A stretch of DNA of 64,000 nucleotides from positions 3,901,001 through 3,965,000 of the forward strand of contig NZ_CP036132.1 of assembly GCF_018742245.1 (NCBI RefSeq). The letters run 5' to 3'. The DNA comes from Bacillus mycoides. Its GTDB lineage: Bacteria > Bacillota > Bacilli > Bacillales > Bacillaceae_G. Under the pieces are notes generated by a model, which searched no databases, was not told the DNA's origin, and saw nothing but the letters and a program-made list of their open reading frames with translations. Shown here piece after piece: positions 54,903 to 62,626 of the stretch. Every line of letters begins with the position of its first letter. The stretch's first letter is position 1. Position numbers and translations under genes: made by a program.

Positions 54903-55535
54903 ATGAATCAAAATAAAAAAGCTATATTAGATCTTGTCTTTTATCTCGTATTCCCATTCCTCATTTGGAAATTTGCAAAACCTTATATCGATCCTTATTA
55001 CGCAATGTTAATTTCCTCTGTTCCGGGGATTATTTATACACTGTATACCTTTAAAAAAGAAAAACAGTTTAACGTTACAGGGTTCTTTATTTTAATTACA
55101 CTTATTTCTAATACAGCGGTAGACTTAATATCTGGATCAGCGGAACGAATGCTATGGAATGATGCATATTATCATATCGTACTTGGCTGCATCGTTATAT
55201 GTACAATCTTTATGAAAAAACCACTTATGTTATATTTCGCAGCGGATATCGCAGCGCTGCAAGGCCATGACCGCGATAAAAGTCGTGAGCTTTATCGGGA
55301 TAGTCGCATATATCCAGCACTGCAATATTTAACACTATTTTTCGGTCTTCAATTTATATTAAAAAGTTTCTTGAAAATCTATTTCATCTCTGTTTTCGGT
55401 GTAGATGGGTATGGTGAAATGAGAGCTATTATGACCGCTGTTGGCTGGGGGATTTCTATTTGTATCGGAATTGGATTTGTATGGGTAAACAATAAAATAC
55501 ATGCAGTTACTGAGGAAAAAGAATCCGTGCAGTAA
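54903..55535 (+). CDS. VC0807-family membrane protein
   Basis: 210 residues with five or six membrane helices and a hydrophilic loop with IAALQGHDRDKSRELYRDSR. It matches the bacterial VC0807-type membrane family, of unknown function. ATG 54903 follows AAGGAGG. A single gene ending at a strong terminator. cre- and CodY-like sites upstream suggest nutritional control. Confidence 0.75.
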   Translation: MNQNKKAILDLVFYLVFPFLIWKFAKPYIDPYYAMLISSVPGIIYTLYTFKKEKQFNVTGFFILITLISNTAVDLISGSAERMLWNDAYYHIVLGCIVICTIFMKKPLMLYFAADIAALQGHDRDKSRELYRDSRIYPALQYLTLFFGLQFILKSFLKIYFISVFGVDGYGEMRAIMTAVGWGISICIGIGFVWVNNKIHAVTEEKESVQ

Positions 55536-55578
55536 ATAACAATCCCCTAGTATATGATGCTACTAGGGGATTGTTATT
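55535..55578 (+). terminator. Terminator of the VC0807-family gene
   Basis: The perfect 18-bp stem AATAACAATCCCCTAGTA (55535-55552) pairs with 55561-55578 and is followed by TT. It begins right after the stop codon. Confidence 0.9.
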
Positions 55579-55601
55579 TTGCTAAACATATTACGAAAAA
55601 G

Positions 55602-55802
55602 TTAGCTTGATTTTTTTCTTTTATTTTTTACATTTCGATAAAACAAAGCAGCGCTCAGTGGCATAACACCAAACCATTTATTTAAGAATGGCTCTTTCTC
55701 CGCACGACGTTGTTGTTTCTGTTGTTTTCGATCCTCTTTTGGAGCATCCATATATGACACAAATTGCTGTGTCACAAAGCGTACATAATCATTAGTAGAC
55801 AT
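55602..55802 (-). CDS. yqzE: YqzE-like small protein
   Basis: 66 residues: MSTNDYVRFVTQQFVSYMDAPKEDRK, a basic middle and a hydrophobic stretch FGVMPLSAALFYRNV. It matches the YqzE family found beside comG in Bacillus; function unknown. ATG 55802 follows GAGGTG. It lies 38 bp after aroK and is co-oriented. Confidence 0.85.
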   Translation of the reverse strand: MSTNDYVRFVTQQFVSYMDAPKEDRKQQKQQRRAEKEPFLNKWFGVMPLSAALFYRNVKNKRKKSS

Positions 55803-55840
55803 ATTATCATCACCTCTACTTGATTAGTATGTCCACTTTT

Positions 55841-56338
55841 TTATTCATTAATCTTTTGCTTTAATTCATTCATAATTTGCTTTACCGACTTATTTGTCGT
55901 ATCGATATGAATATCAGCCTCTTCATAATAAGCTCGGCGCGATTCAAATTTCGTTACAAATGCATCTATATCTTTCTTCTGAAATAGTGGACGTGTCGTA
56001 TCTTCACGAAGCCTTTCTGCAATTACATGTGGATCGCAATATAAATACACAACAGTTCCATTTTCCTTCATCCACTTTCGATTTTCCTCTCGTTCAATAA
56101 TTCCTCCACCAGTTGTAATAATTACATTCTGAACCGGTAGTGAACGTAACATTTCACTTTCATATTCCCGAAAAACCATTTCGCCTTCTTCTGCAAAAAT
56201 ATGCCGAATCGCTTTCTCTTTCTGCTCTTCGATTTTTTGATCTGTATCTACAACTTCCATATGGAGTTCTTTACTTAACGCTTTTCCAATTGTTGTTTTC
56301 CCAGCTCCCATATAGCCGGTTATGTATATAGATTTCAT
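55841..56338 (-). CDS. aroK: Shikimate kinase
   Basis: Phosphorylates shikimate (later step of the pathway of aroQ at 30013). 165 residues with the P-loop [19 protein letters not shown] (substrate Asp), and [27 protein letters not shown] 56338 follows GAGAGGAA; the open frame extends 5 codons upstream. It lies between yqzE and the prolyl hydroxylase gene, co-oriented with both. Confidence 0.95.
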   Translation of the reverse strand: MKSIYITGYMGAGKTTIGKALSKELHMEVVDTDQKIEEQKEKAIRHIFAEEGEMVFREYESEMLRSLPVQNVIITTGGGIIEREENRKWMKENGTVVYLYCDPHVIAERLREDTTRPLFQKKDIDAFVTKFESRRAYYEEADIHIDTTNKSVKQIMNELKQKINE

Positions 56339-56408
56339 TTTCGTTCCTCTCAATCATCCGTTATTATTTGTTATTATAACGAAAGATGCTACTTTATTTA
56401 ATAAAAAA

Positions 56409-56445
56409 ACGTTTTGTTCTTCTTATGAAATGAAGAACAAAACGT
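56409..56445 (-). terminator. Terminator of the prolyl hydroxylase gene
   Basis: The perfect 14-bp stem ACGTTTTGTTCTTC/GAAGAACAAAACGT (56409-56422, 56432-56445) is followed on the minus strand by TTTTTTAT. Confidence 0.9.
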
Positions 56446-56489
56446 AACATACTCGCTATTTTCTCGCAATAAAACAAGCTGGCTCACTT

Positions 56490-57140
56490 TTACTTATAAG
56501 TACCTCTTCTCACCCACTGCGTTGCAACCCATTTCTCACCTTTCGTTACAGGTGCTCCTCCATGTAACGTAAGCTCATTTAGTGATTGATCTTGATAAAA
56601 ATACTCAAAGTATACTGCCATTCCCTTTCTAGGATGTACAGAAAGATTTAATTTCGGAAAGAATGTTTCCCCGCCTTCTTCTACATCATTTAAGTACATC
56701 ACAAGAGTACTTATACGATTATTAGCAGCTGATCTACTATGTTCCGCAAAATAATCATAGTGCGCTTTATATTCTTGATCCACTTCATAATTTAAAATGT
56801 GCAATCCTTCTCCATGCGCTACAGGAACATTCATGATAGATGAAATTCGTTTTTCAATCTTGGAAGTTAGTTCATTCTCTTCCAAAAATGCACCGCTACT
56901 CGTTCGAATATCATTTACATCACGTGATGAACCAATTTTAGACCGCTCTATTTTATTTTTAGACAATTCGATTAATCCGTCACATTCTTCATCACTTAAT
57001 ACATTTGCTAATACGACAATAAGGGGTTCTTCGAATTTTGAAATAATTTGTATTTCCCTATCTTCTGTCATAATCGTATTTCCTTTATGATCAAAAATAG
57101 TTTGTTCCTTATTTTCACCTATTTGATTGTTAGTTGTCAT
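56490..57140 (-). CDS. 2-oxoglutarate/Fe(II) prolyl 4-hydroxylase (anthrax-type)
   Basis: 216 residues of the prolyl 4-hydroxylase alpha type: YKAHYDYF carries the Fe ligands His and Asp, LHGGAPVTKGEKWVATQW the distal His and the 2-oxoglutarate-binding Lys. Same length and motifs as the structurally known B. anthracis P4H, which hydroxylates collagen-like/(GPP)n peptides and proline in EF-Tu-type substrates. No signal peptide. ATG 57140 follows AGGGAGATAAGG. It has no B. subtilis counterpart in this position, so is an insertion between aroK and comGG. Confidence 0.92.
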   Translation of the reverse strand: MTTNNQIGENKEQTIFDHKGNTIMTEDREIQIISKFEEPLIVVLANVLSDEECDGLIELSKNKIERSKIGSSRDVNDIRTSSGAFLEENELTSKIEKRISSIMNVPVAHGEGLHILNYEVDQEYKAHYDYFAEHSRSAANNRISTLVMYLNDVEEGGETFFPKLNLSVHPRKGMAVYFEYFYQDQSLNELTLHGGAPVTKGEKWVATQWVRRGTYK

Positions 57141-57312
57141 TTCCTTATCTCCCTAGAAAAAATGATTGGATAGCATGAATATATCATATTCTTTCTACCT
57201 TTCTCTTTTTTGAGAAAATTTAAACTTTTAACTATCCTTTTTATCCCTTTCACAAAGAAATTGACTCTCAACACAATGGAAATTAATGCTTCTCCCAAGC
57301 GTATTTTACACA

Positions 57313-57684
57313 TTATCCTTCTACCCAATCCAATATTTTATTATCCCTTTTCCTATAGCGAAAGCTCACTGTATAGAAACCCCTCTGTTTTGTAACACAT
57401 TGCAATGAAATGTTAATAACATCATTTTCAAAGATGTACTTTCCACTCACTTCTCCTCTTTCATACTGAAATAAAAAAACATCCTCTTTCTCTTTTTGCT
57501 GTAAGTCTCTTTTTATATCTGAAATAGCTCGATCAACAAGTTCCTCCATGAAAAAACTTTGTTCTATTTCAGAATAAAATTTTTTATCCGAAAGTAACAT
57601 ATTCGTTTCGTACATCAAAAAAGAAATGAATAAAATAAGAAAAATAATTGTTCCTGGCATTGTAAATCCATCTTGTTTTCTCAT
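57313..57684 (-). CDS. comGG: ComGG, competence minor pseudopilin
   Basis: 123 residues: prepilin-like leader MRKQDGFTMPGTIIFLILF with processing after the Gly and a helix, then a pilin-like domain. Pro and Gly at positions where Glu5 is usual is normal for ComGG, which stacks last on the pseudopilus. It overlaps the comGF end by 4 bp. It is last of the comG operon. Confidence 0.88.
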   Translation of the reverse strand: MRKQDGFTMPGTIIFLILFISFLMYETNMLLSDKKFYSEIEQSFFMEELVDRAISDIKRDLQQKEKEDVFLFQYERGEVSGKYIFENDVINISLQCVTKQRGFYTVSFRYRKRDNKILDWVEG

Positions 57685-58142
57685 GTTTCTATCTCAATTT
57701 CACTATAGCGCACAGCCACGCCTTCATATATTTCACCACTTATATCTTTCACATATATATATAACAAATGAGGTGTTAATTTGTACGAAATCGCTTCAAT
57801 CCTTTGTAATATAAATTCCCTTCCGCGTATATTTACTTTTCTTATTAAATTACTATTCACCTTTTCATACGTCACCTGATCACCATTACGAAGTTGGAAG
57901 CGCAAAATATTCCCACCATTTTCTAGTGCTATCTTCCTCCCACTTGATACTTCACGAAACTCTAATTGCATTTGTCCTAAAAACACATCCCACTCCCATT
58001 CATTTAATCCTTTTGAATGTGTATTTTCTATCCCCATAATCTGAAGACGTGGTAAAAGTAAAAAGAACATTGATAAAAGCAACAAACATACAATCATTTC
58101 TATTAATGTAAATCCCACTTCCTTTTTACCTTTTCTCTGCAT
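57681..58142 (-). CDS. comGF: ComGF, competence pseudopilin
   Basis: 153 residues with prepilin signature KKEVGFTLIEMIVCLLLL: GFTLIE cleavage site and Glu5. It overlaps comGE by 17 bp and comGG by 4 bp. The start is ATG 58142, with GGAG 11 bp upstream. Part of the minor pseudopilins of the transformation pilus. Confidence 0.88.
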   Translation of the reverse strand: MQRKGKKEVGFTLIEMIVCLLLLSMFFLLLPRLQIMGIENTHSKGLNEWEWDVFLGQMQLEFREVSSGRKIALENGGNILRFQLRNGDQVTYEKVNSNLIRKVNIRGREFILQRIEAISYKLTPHLLYIYVKDISGEIYEGVAVRYSEIEIET

Positions 58143-58446
58143 AAAGGCATTGCTCCATCGCTTTTCCTCTCATATCTTTCCACATCGTACAAACTTCATC
58201 TCCTCTCCAATATGTGTAATATACAATTCCTTTTATGACTTGCTCTTTTACTCGCTTTTCCTCATTCTCATACTTAAATAAGGCCGCTTCTTTTTTTAAT
58301 AACATTAATGCTTTATAGCTCATTTTTATATTTTTTCTTTCTTGCATAATTAATAATGTTTGCGGGAGCAATAACGATACCGCCATCATTATTAAACTTA
58401 ACGCTACAACCATTTCAACCATTACTGATCCTTTTTGACACTTCAC
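58126..58446 (-). CDS. comGE: ComGE, competence minor pseudopilin
   Basis: 106 residues starting (GTG 58446) MKCQKGSVMVEMVVALSL; the prepilin cleavage site is after KG and Glu5 is in VMVEMV. The open frame extends 26 codons upstream, overlapping comGD; I use the GTG with AGGGAGA about 10 bp upstream because it leaves a short leader like other pseudopilins. It overlaps comGD by 32 bp. Confidence 0.8.
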   Translation of the reverse strand: MKCQKGSVMVEMVVALSLIMMAVSLLLPQTLLIMQERKNIKMSYKALMLLKKEAALFKYENEEKRVKEQVIKGIVYYTYWRGDEVCTMWKDMRGKAMEQCLYAEKR

Positions 58447-58870
58447 GATACGTAAATCTCCCTCTTCCAAGCTGAAATACAATCTCATATTTATACCCCC
58501 GATAGGAAAGTAAAATCGTACCACCTCTATTAATATTTCCGCTCGGATTATATGTCATTGGATTTGGAAAGGTATGCAAATCAATTTGGACATCTTTATC
58601 ATATTCTCTCTTAGCAATTAAAAATCCGGTCTCCGATTCCGAAATATAATACATATGTTTCTCTTTAAACCAGCGTAACGTATAATGTTTTTGACGCTTA
58701 ATCGCTAACTGCTGCATATACAAAATATCATTTGAAAACTGTTTCAAAAACTGCTCGGCTCTTTGCTTTTCATGTAATGAAGTAACGTTAAAATGCGTAA
58801 CAACACTCAGTACAGAAATAGCGAATAAGACAAGTAGCATTTCTAAAAGAGTAAAACCTTTTTGTTTCAC
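58415..58870 (-). CDS. comGD: ComGD, competence minor pseudopilin
   Basis: 151 residues starting (GTG 58870) MKQKGFTLLEMLLVLFAIS, the classical GFTLLE prepilin site. It overlaps the comGC end by 4 bp and the comGE start by 32 bp. The middle shows a typical pseudopilin globular domain. Confidence 0.92.
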   Translation of the reverse strand: MKQKGFTLLEMLLVLFAISVLSVVTHFNVTSLHEKQRAEQFLKQFSNDILYMQQLAIKRQKHYTLRWFKEKHMYYISESETGFLIAKREYDKDVQIDLHTFPNPMTYNPSGNINRGGTILLSYRGYKYEIVFQLGRGRFTYREVSKRISNG

Positions 58871-59166
58871 GATTTCCCGGCTGATACTGTGCCATCATCG
58901 AAAATATGGATTGGTTCACCTTTCGGACAAGTTTTAGAAGTAATATACTTTCCTGTTTCAAGTTCCTCTATTGATGGAATCTTATTATGTTGCAATTGAT
59001 ATGCTTGTATTTGTGCTTCTATAGATTTCACATAGGCTGCACATCCTTTTCCTTGCACGGATGAGCGCTGTGTAACTACATTTGGAATAATTAATAGTAA
59101 TAATACAGTTATGACAACCATAACTAATAACATTTCTAAAAGAGTAAAACCTTCCTCATTCTGCAT
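58867..59166 (-). CDS. comGC: ComGC, major competence pseudopilin
   Basis: Main subunit of the transformation pilus. 99 residues: MQNEEGFTLLEMLLVMVVITVLLLLIIPNV has the prepilin site with Glu5, and two Cys (KGCAAY and KTCPKG) that can form the intramolecular disulfide known in B. subtilis ComGC. ATG 59166 follows AGGGGGCA; the open frame extends 29 codons into comGB without support. 11 bp after comGB. Confidence 0.95.
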   Translation of the reverse strand: MQNEEGFTLLEMLLVMVVITVLLLLIIPNVVTQRSSVQGKGCAAYVKSIEAQIQAYQLQHNKIPSIEELETGKYITSKTCPKGEPIHIFDDGTVSAGKS

Positions 59167-59177
59167 GTAAATGCCCC

Positions 59178-60209
59178 CTAAATTGAATTCATCATTTGAA
59201 ACATCGGCATAATCATCGCTAAGTACATCAAAATGACTATAACCCCAATACATGTAAATAAAATGGGTTGAATCACAAATAACATACGTTTAATTTTTTG
59301 TTCTACCTTTTCAATAATGAGCTCACTGTAATCACAAAGCTCATTTGCTAAATTACCGTTTGCTTGTCCATGCGTAATGATATAAGCAAGTTCTTTCTCA
59401 TAATAACCACTTTTATCAATAATAGATTGTAACGGTTCTCCTGCGATTAATTGCCGCTCAATTCGGGCTGCTTCATACTGAAAGAACGGATGATACTTTT
59501 GCTTCATCATTATTGTTAATGCTTCGTGCACTGACAATCCACCGTGTAATAAACCACTTAATTGAGCGGAAAAATAGTGCGAATGATTTAAAATAAGAAA
59601 TGTTTTCATAAGGGGGATACGGATCATAATCTTTACCTGTTGAGTAGGCGGAAGTTTTCGGAAATAAAATATATATAAACTAAATCCCGTTATAACGATA
59701 AGAAAAATGATATAAATGGAATAAGGTAATAATTTAATTGTAACTAAAATTTGCTCCGTAAGTGGTGGTGCTGTAGAACGTAAAGAACTATACATCATTT
59801 CAAACTGAGGCAATAAAATGAGGTTAAAAACAGAAAGCATAATCATTAAAAAAAATGATAAAAACATAGGATATTGCATTACTTTCATCATATCTTTCCT
59901 ATATTTATCCTTCTTGTAAAGAAGTACACTCCCTTGTTGCAAAGCAAAAGAAATATCACCATGTCGCTCTGCATAAAACAAATAACTTAACACCTCCGGA
60001 TGAAACATTAATTGATGAAAAGAAGCGTGCAAACTTTGTCCATTTTTCAATCCCTCGATCATATGCTGTAACTGTAATTTCTTCCCTAACGGTAGTTGAA
60101 ACTGCAAAAATTCTAACGCCTGTAAAAGTGAGTAACCTTTCTCTAATAAATCACTTAATCTTTTCCATAATAATACTTGATCACTTAAACTCCATTTTCT
60201 CTTAAACAT
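59178..60209 (-). CDS. comGB: ComGB, inner membrane platform protein
   Basis: 343 residues of the GspF/PilC type, with three or four membrane helices (about 112-135, 160-180, 315-340) and two homologous cytosolic domains (WKRLSDLLEKGYSLLQALEFL and ...FSAQLSGLLHGGLSVHEALTIM). Two starts are possible: ATG 60215 or 60209, two codons apart; I favour 60209 for its distance to GAAGAAG. It overlaps the comGA end. Confidence 0.9.
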   Translation of the reverse strand: MFKRKWSLSDQVLLWKRLSDLLEKGYSLLQALEFLQFQLPLGKKLQLQHMIEGLKNGQSLHASFHQLMFHPEVLSYLFYAERHGDISFALQQGSVLLYKKDKYRKDMMKVMQYPMFLSFFLMIMLSVFNLILLPQFEMMYSSLRSTAPPLTEQILVTIKLLPYSIYIIFLIVITGFSLYIFYFRKLPPTQQVKIMIRIPLMKTFLILNHSHYFSAQLSGLLHGGLSVHEALTIMMKQKYHPFFQYEAARIERQLIAGEPLQSIIDKSGYYEKELAYIITHGQANGNLANELCDYSELIIEKVEQKIKRMLFVIQPILFTCIGVIVILMYLAMIMPMFQMMNSI

Positions 60210-61245
60210 ATACATCTTCTTCTAAAAAGCCTAAAGCATACCCTTTTCGCACCGACGATTCCAACGTTTCATAGTGATACGTAACATGTTCTCCACTTGC
60301 TTCTTTAATCGCTTGTTTTAATTCATATCCATATAACAGTTCATAAATACTTGCCTGCCTCACTTGCCTCATTGATTTACATAAAGTTGAACACTTCCCT
60401 CTGCAAAACGGACATTTTAATTCAACGAGTCGCTGAGCAGCTACAGCCAATAATGATTGTTCAATTTCTTGCCTTGTAATACCATAATCCATAAATCGTA
60501 GTATCGCTCCTGTCGCATCATTTGTATGCAAGGTTGTCATCACTAAATGTCCCGTCAAACTGGCCCTTACAGCTACTTTTGCTGTTTCTTCATCACGAAT
60601 TTCGCCAACTAAAATAATATCTGGATCGTGACGCAAAATAGCCTTTAATCCCGTTTCATATGTGATACCAGCTTTTTCATTTATTTGAATTTGTAATAAA
60701 CCGTCTTTTCTTCTCTCAACTGGATCTTCCAGAGTAACAATACGACGTGTTTCTCCTTTTCTAGCTACTTCTAATAACGCATACATTGTCGTTGTTTTTC
60801 CAGAACCAGTCGGCCCAGTAAATACGAGTAACCCATGAGAATGCTTTAAAAAAGAGAGTAATTTTTCCGCTGTACTTGGAAATAACGAAAGATGAGACAA
60901 CGGCTGAACAGATGATTGTAAATGGAGGCGAATAACTAGACTTTCTTGATATACTGTTGGAAGTGTTGAAAGGCGTAAATACACTTCTGATCCATCAATT
61001 TGCAAATATAATGAACCATTTTGAGGCTTTCTCCTCTCTCCTATATCCATTGATGCTAAAAACTTAAAGTGCGAAACAAGCTTTTCTCCAAATTCCTTTT
61101 CAATACACCTTTTCGTAATTAAATCTTTCCCTATACGTAATTGAATCGCCACATCCTTTTGCCTGGGCACAATATGTAAGTCTGATGCTTGCACCCTACA
61201 AGCTTCTTTCATAATCATATTTGCAAAAAGCTCGACACTATTCAT
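60202..61245 (-). CDS. comGA: ComGA, pseudopilus assembly ATPase
   Basis: PilB-like secretion ATPase for the transformation pilus. 347 residues with Walker A GPTGSGKTTTMYALLE, Asp box around LEDPVERR, Walker B DPDIILVGEIRDEETA and a C-terminal Cys cluster CPFCRGKC...C that may bind zinc. The start is ATG 61245 behind GGAGGGAAA; a TTG one codon upstream is possible. First gene of comGA-GG. AAAA/TTTT-rich sequence upstream is compatible with ComK boxes, but I cannot fix the sites. Confidence 0.95.
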   Translation of the reverse strand: MNSVELFANMIMKEACRVQASDLHIVPRQKDVAIQLRIGKDLITKRCIEKEFGEKLVSHFKFLASMDIGERRKPQNGSLYLQIDGSEVYLRLSTLPTVYQESLVIRLHLQSSVQPLSHLSLFPSTAEKLLSFLKHSHGLLVFTGPTGSGKTTTMYALLEVARKGETRRIVTLEDPVERRKDGLLQIQINEKAGITYETGLKAILRHDPDIILVGEIRDEETAKVAVRASLTGHLVMTTLHTNDATGAILRFMDYGITRQEIEQSLLAVAAQRLVELKCPFCRGKCSTLCKSMRQVRQASIYELLYGYELKQAIKEASGEHVTYHYETLESSVRKGYALGFLEEDVYV

Positions 61246-61340
61246 CAACTTTCCCTCCTCACTATGTATATATCATGAAAAAATGCACAAGAAAAATTAG
61301 AAATTTTGTATTTTCACTAAGAGAAAAAGGAAAAATATGT
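61246..61340 (-). promoter_or_regulatory. AT-rich comG promoter region with ComK-box-like runs
   Basis: ComK sites are pairs of AAAA-N5-TTTT. Several A4 and T4 runs occur (for example GAAAATAC, ACAAAATTTC, AATTTTTC in the minus-strand direction), but no spacing fits perfectly. A TATATAC element close to the start may be the -10. Treated as possible only. Confidence 0.35.
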
Positions 61341-61450
61341 TTGTGAAATTATGAACAATTTCCGAATTATTGTCTGAAATTACCTATATGGAAGTTTATC
61401 TGTATTATAATGTTAATATCTTGGATAAAGTGATAAAGGTGGAGATCCTA

Positions 61451-62146
61451 ATGGAACAAGCTTTAAAAATTACAGGTGTATTATCTGACCCTACTCGTTA
61501 TTATATTTATAAATATATTTCGCAAAAACATAATTACGTAACTGTACAAGAAATTGCAGATGAGTTTGACATTCATCCAAACGTAGCGCGTTTACATTTA
61601 TCTAAATTAGAAGATGTTAATATGCTCAAATCAGAAACAAAAAAAACTGGGAAAGGCGGCAGACCAAGCAGACTATACGTCTTGTCTCAAGATGTCATCC
61701 AGTTACAATTCCCATTTCGCGATTATCAATTACTAGCACAGATAGCATTTAATTCACTGCTAAGCTTAGGTAGCGCGGGTGAAAAAGCGCTATATGAAAC
61801 AGGGAAACAATTCGGAAAAGAATTAATGCAACAACATATGCATCGCTTAAATGTAAGTGCAGAAGCATTGACGATAGAACAAAAAATGCTAATCGCAAAA
61901 GAAGCATTCTCAACAGCTGGTTTATCCCCTGTTTTTGAATTAAGTACAGATGGCACAAAAATTTTCTATGATGTACACAATTGCCCATTTAAAGAAGTTG
62001 CTGCGCATCATCCGACTGAAATTTGTAATATGCACGGAGATATGATGAAGGGGATTTTTGAAATCCTATTCCCGGACGTGGAATTAACACGAAACGATAG
62101 TCTACTAGATGGATGCAAATCTTGTAACTATAAAGTTCAAATTTAG
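61451..62146 (+). CDS. SufR-like helix-turn-helix regulator with Cys-rich C-terminus
   Basis: 231 residues: N-terminal ArsR/DeoR-like winged helix (about 5-75, PTRYYIYKYISQKHNYVTVQEIADEF) and a C-terminal domain with four Cys (in NCPF, EICNMHGD, and DGCKSCNY), an arrangement like SufR-type Fe-S sensors (COG2345). It could sense iron-sulfur status or oxidation. ATG 61451 follows AAAGGTGGAG; the open frame starts 27 codons upstream. It is divergent from comGA and ends at a hairpin. The targets are unknown. Confidence 0.82.
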   Translation: MEQALKITGVLSDPTRYYIYKYISQKHNYVTVQEIADEFDIHPNVARLHLSKLEDVNMLKSETKKTGKGGRPSRLYVLSQDVIQLQFPFRDYQLLAQIAFNSLLSLGSAGEKALYETGKQFGKELMQQHMHRLNVSAEALTIEQKMLIAKEAFSTAGLSPVFELSTDGTKIFYDVHNCPFKEVAAHHPTEICNMHGDMMKGIFEILFPDVELTRNDSLLDGCKSCNYKVQI

Positions 62147-62159
62147 TTTTTCAACTAAG

Positions 62160-62192
62160 AAGAAGTCAATACTATAATTGGCTTCTTTCTTT
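62160..62192 (+). terminator. Terminator of the SufR-like gene
   Basis: The stem GAAGTCAAT/ATTGGCTTC (62162-62170, 62177-62185, one G-T pair) is followed by TTCTTTT, about 15 bp after the stop codon. Confidence 0.75.
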
Positions 62193-62277
62193 TATATGAA
62201 TGAATATTTACAATAGTTAGAAAAATAAACTATAATGAAGAGAGGTTTTACTTTTTTTAGAAAAGGAGGGAGATGGC

Positions 62278-62520
62278 ATGGAGCGCATGTTTCGCGTTCT
62301 CGGCTTTTGGACTGGAATTTTCTCGGTTATGTTTTACGTAGGGGATATGCATTCGACCGCACTATTATTTTTAGGACAAACAGGATTCTTCGTACTTTTA
62401 AGTTATTTAAAATTAACAGAGCGTATGTATATATACGTATTCGGGGCATATTTAACCGTTTTCTTCATCGGATTTACATGGTACACAACATTTTTACTTG
62501 TCCCTGGAGCTGGACATTAA
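62278..62520 (+). CDS. yqgY: DUF2626 (YqgY-like) membrane protein
   Basis: 80 residues with three membrane helices, MERMFRVLGFWTGIFSVMFYVGD at the N-terminus and WYTTFLLVPGAGH at the C-terminus. This is the DUF2626 family of Bacillus, function unknown. ATG 62278 follows AAAAGGAGGGAG. It is a single gene ending in a terminator. Confidence 0.85.
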   Translation: MERMFRVLGFWTGIFSVMFYVGDMHSTALLFLGQTGFFVLLSYLKLTERMYIYVFGAYLTVFFIGFTWYTTFLLVPGAGH

Positions 62521-62549
62521 AAGATGGCAATTTGCCATCTTTTTTTAAT
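62519..62549 (+). terminator. Terminator of the DUF2626 gene
   Basis: The stem AAGATGGCAA/TTGCCATCTT (62521-62530, 62532-62541) is followed by a T-run. It starts at the stop codon. Confidence 0.88.
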
Positions 62550-62564
62550 TCCGCAATTCCCTAG

Positions 62565-62593
62565 TTGACTTATAGGTTTTATTACCTTATATT
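62565..62593 (+). promoter_or_regulatory. Sigma-A promoter of tcyP
   Basis: TTGACT (62565-62570), a 17-bp spacer and TATATT (62588-62593), 34 bp before the ATG. The distance leaves a leader of about 27 nt. Confidence 0.65.
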
Positions 62594-62626
62594 CTATATA
62601 ACACATTGGAATTAGGGGGAATTAAC

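Noticed and set aside
57137..57395. Short open frames on both strands between the prolyl hydroxylase gene and comGG
   Set aside because: They overlap the real genes or lack ribosome sites; nothing supports a gene in this gap.
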